From assembly GCA_964006375.1 (NCBI GenBank), contig OZ023265.1:114097084-114161083 (forward strand): a stretch of 64,000 nucleotides of DNA. Direction: 5' to 3'. The notes under the pieces are model-generated. The model had not been told where the DNA came from. It searched no databases and saw only the letters and a list, made by a program, of their open reading frames with translations. The number at the start of each line of letters is the position of its first letter. The first letter of the stretch is position 1. The translations under genes and the position numbers were made by a program. The DNA comes from Tillus elongatus. Taxonomy: Eukaryota > Arthropoda > Insecta > Coleoptera > Cleridae. Below are positions 62,283 to 64,000 of the stretch, piece by piece.

Positions 62283-62332
62283 TTATGAAGACACGCTACT
62301 ATAACGCACTTGTTTTGTATAGACTTTTTGAA
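62283..62332 (+). repeat. H1/H2-type terminus fragment
   Basis: GAAGACACGCTACTATAACG, CACTTG, then TTGTATAGACTTTTT. It is the family end without an identifiable interior. Confidence 0.5.
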
Positions 62333-62334
62333 AT

Positions 62335-62890
62335 AATAAGCCACAATGACACATCGCAGTAAACAGCATGTACCACCTTTGCTAAAAGGGCTTAAGCCTA
62401 ACTTTCGAGTGTGGGCAGATCCAGTGTATAACCATTTCATACCTAGAAAATTGGTCTCAGGATGCATCAACGGTCAAAAGAGTTACTCTTATCTGCCTGG
62501 TACTTGTCTAATAATCGCCGGCAAATCACAACACCGTTCAGATTTTGGTCACTTGTTAACATTGTAGCGTATCATTAAGACAAGTGTTCCATTGTTTACT
62601 ATATGGTAGGAGAAGCCTGTTCCTTCTTATATATGCCTGATCCTAACGCATCGATCATGATGTGGCAAAAGATCATGGATTTTTTCCACAATTTTTGAGT
62701 AGTGAAGGTTATGGAAGGACCACCGGCGAGGCTGACCTTGCAAGAATTACCACTCCATCTAAGTTCCTGATGTCAACGTTTGATTACCGGGTAAGATACG
62801 CCAGTTTTCCCCAATGTTTACAACAATTTTTGAATATAGTTGGACCAATTAGTCCTTGGGTAGGTACTTATTCACCACTATCTGCTCAAC
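62335..62890. other. No recognised feature
   Basis: The frame at 62,346-62,567 does not resemble a known protein. Confidence 0.4.
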
Positions 62891-62893
62891 TCT

Positions 62894-63110
62894 ATTGTGG
62901 GTTCAATAATCTCATTGATGATTTATCCTTAAATCATCCGAATATGTATTTTCTGCATGGCCATTGCATTGACAAATGCAATCGCCTTGCAGAAAATACA
63001 TATTCGGGTGATTTAAGGATAAATCATCAATGAGATCACTAAACCCATTTTGCAAAAAATTTAGGTAGAAACTTCCATTCAGATTTGGTTGTAATTTGTA
63101 TTGACTTAGG
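62894..63110 (-). pseudogene. Mariner/Tc-like transposase fragment duplicated as a hairpin
   Basis: The minus strand from about 63,100 reads QPNLNGSFYLNFLQNG and then DLIDDLSLN, the same block as 19,490-19,570. The plus strand encodes NLIDDLSLNHPNMYFLHGHC from the inverted copy. The 47-base arms (62,911-62,957 and 62,988-63,034) differ at one base and extend outwards with lower identity. Confidence 0.8.
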
Positions 63111-63114
63111 ATAC

Positions 63115-64000
63115 GATTACGATTATTTCATACAAAATCTTAATACTCAAGTAATACTGAAAACGGCGTTCTACTTCTACATAAGAATATTCAGTTTAAT
63201 AACTACTTAAGCGTCACTCAACAAGTAAACTTTTTTTTTTTTAAAAGGACAATAGAACACCATTTTCTTGTCAAAAGAATCCTAGCGATACTAACAAAAA
63301 ATGTGAGTATTTTAAATCTTGAAGGGCATTGCAAACAACCCCTTCTACCCGCTGGAGCCAAGTTTTGCAAAAATCGTTGTTATCATTATGAAAACCTCAT
63401 CTGTGTTGACTTCCAAGACAGTACGTCAAATATTTTCCTAGATATCGAGGAAAATTAAAGTTTAGTTTTTTTATTTAACGCACTGTATCTCCTTTAATTT
63501 TCATTTTTGGACTGAGTTACCTTTGTTAAATCGTAATATTTTCTGGCCAAGAATCTACTGTTCCTATGCGAACCATTACTTATGGACGATTCTGTAGAAT
63601 AAGGTAAAAGGCCGCAATCAGTTGTAAGGATGCCTTAAGGACACTATTGAGAACGGCATTAGGAGTGTCACTATTTTTTCAGCAAACACAACAACTACGA
63701 AATAGACACTAATATTAGTATTTTTACAGGCCACCCCCTTCTGCCCCACAAATTTTGACATTTTAAGAATATTTCCATGTTTATTACTAAACATGAAAAA
63801 TTATTTTAATGTGCAAGCTAATAGATATGTTAATTTTGGAGCAGTGCAAAAAAACCACAGAAAAGCTGCACTAGTATGGATAGTGCAGTTAGCGTTTTAG
63901 TAGCGGTATCTGTTAACCCGCATATAAGTACCAAACGGCTTTCTTGAAATGTTGGAATGATTAAAAAATATGTTGTGAACATATTGCACTTGTATAAATT
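63115..64000. other. No recognised feature
   Basis: AT-rich, nothing assigned. Confidence 0.4.

Overview
The window looks like intergenic or intronic DNA from a repeat-rich, AT-rich animal genome, most likely an arthropod. The reasons are the absence of bacterial-type gene packing, many (TA)n microsatellites, tRNA-derived SINEs, and transposase and reverse-transcriptase remnants of types common in insects and other arthropods (mariner, Tc1, pogo, piggyBac, RTE, jockey and R1/I-like LINEs, a Penelope-like element). The species cannot be named from the sequence. Long reading frames made of alternating Tyr-Ile, Thr-His or Val-Cys are microsatellite translations, not genes.

No complete host gene is visible. 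The one segment that reads like host coding DNA is a GC-rich 153-base stretch on the minus strand at 22,435-22,587. It has a splice acceptor, a splice donor and 51 codons in phase 0. It may be an internal exon of a gene whose introns fill some of the window.

Everything else I could identify is mobile DNA, nearly all decayed. In order: a 5'-truncated jockey-type LINE (1.8-2.7 kb); several copies of a (TA)n-bearing non-autonomous family, here called H1 (3.1-6.2, 8.7-9.1, 18.2-19.1, 35.4-35.9, 45.4-46.2, 51.4-52.6 and 58.5-59.9 kb); two adjacent piggyBac-like pseudogenes (11.2-14.4 kb); a pseudogene of an animal family with GCDTTS-like, LPPT and cysteine-rich motifs (15.2-16.3 kb); a mariner/Tc-like transposase remnant (19.3-20.0 kb); an RTE-type LINE on the minus strand with a jockey-type LINE inserted in it (28.3-32.6 kb), abutting another mariner-like remnant (32.6-33.15 kb); a YADD-box LINE fragment (34.5-35.3 kb); an element with long inverted terminal repeats (40.8-42.4 kb); a pogo-like transposase missing its catalytic domain (46.7-48.5 kb); a Penelope-like GIY-YIG fragment (53.8-54.1 kb); an R1/I-like LINE with an RNase H region, interrupted by a SINE with a clear target-site duplication (55.2-57.2 kb); a Tc1 transposase with a lost catalytic Glu (57.4-58.4 kb); and mariner-type fragments (61.2-63.1 kb).

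A second non-autonomous family (H2: 26.0-27.1, 38.4-40.3, 43.8-45.4 and 49.8-51.3 kb) shares with H1 a terminal hairpin, ACGCA-CTTGC-TGCGT, next to an AAAATTCGCTA box. A third repeat (H3) gives a roughly 1.8-2.4 kb duplication at 7.1-8.9 and 35.9-38.3 kb. Five copies of one tRNA-derived SINE and two of another are scattered through the window. The H2 copies carry a tRNA-like module at a fixed internal site. The genes do not form a pathway; the region is a layered record of insertions, and most boundaries given are approximate.
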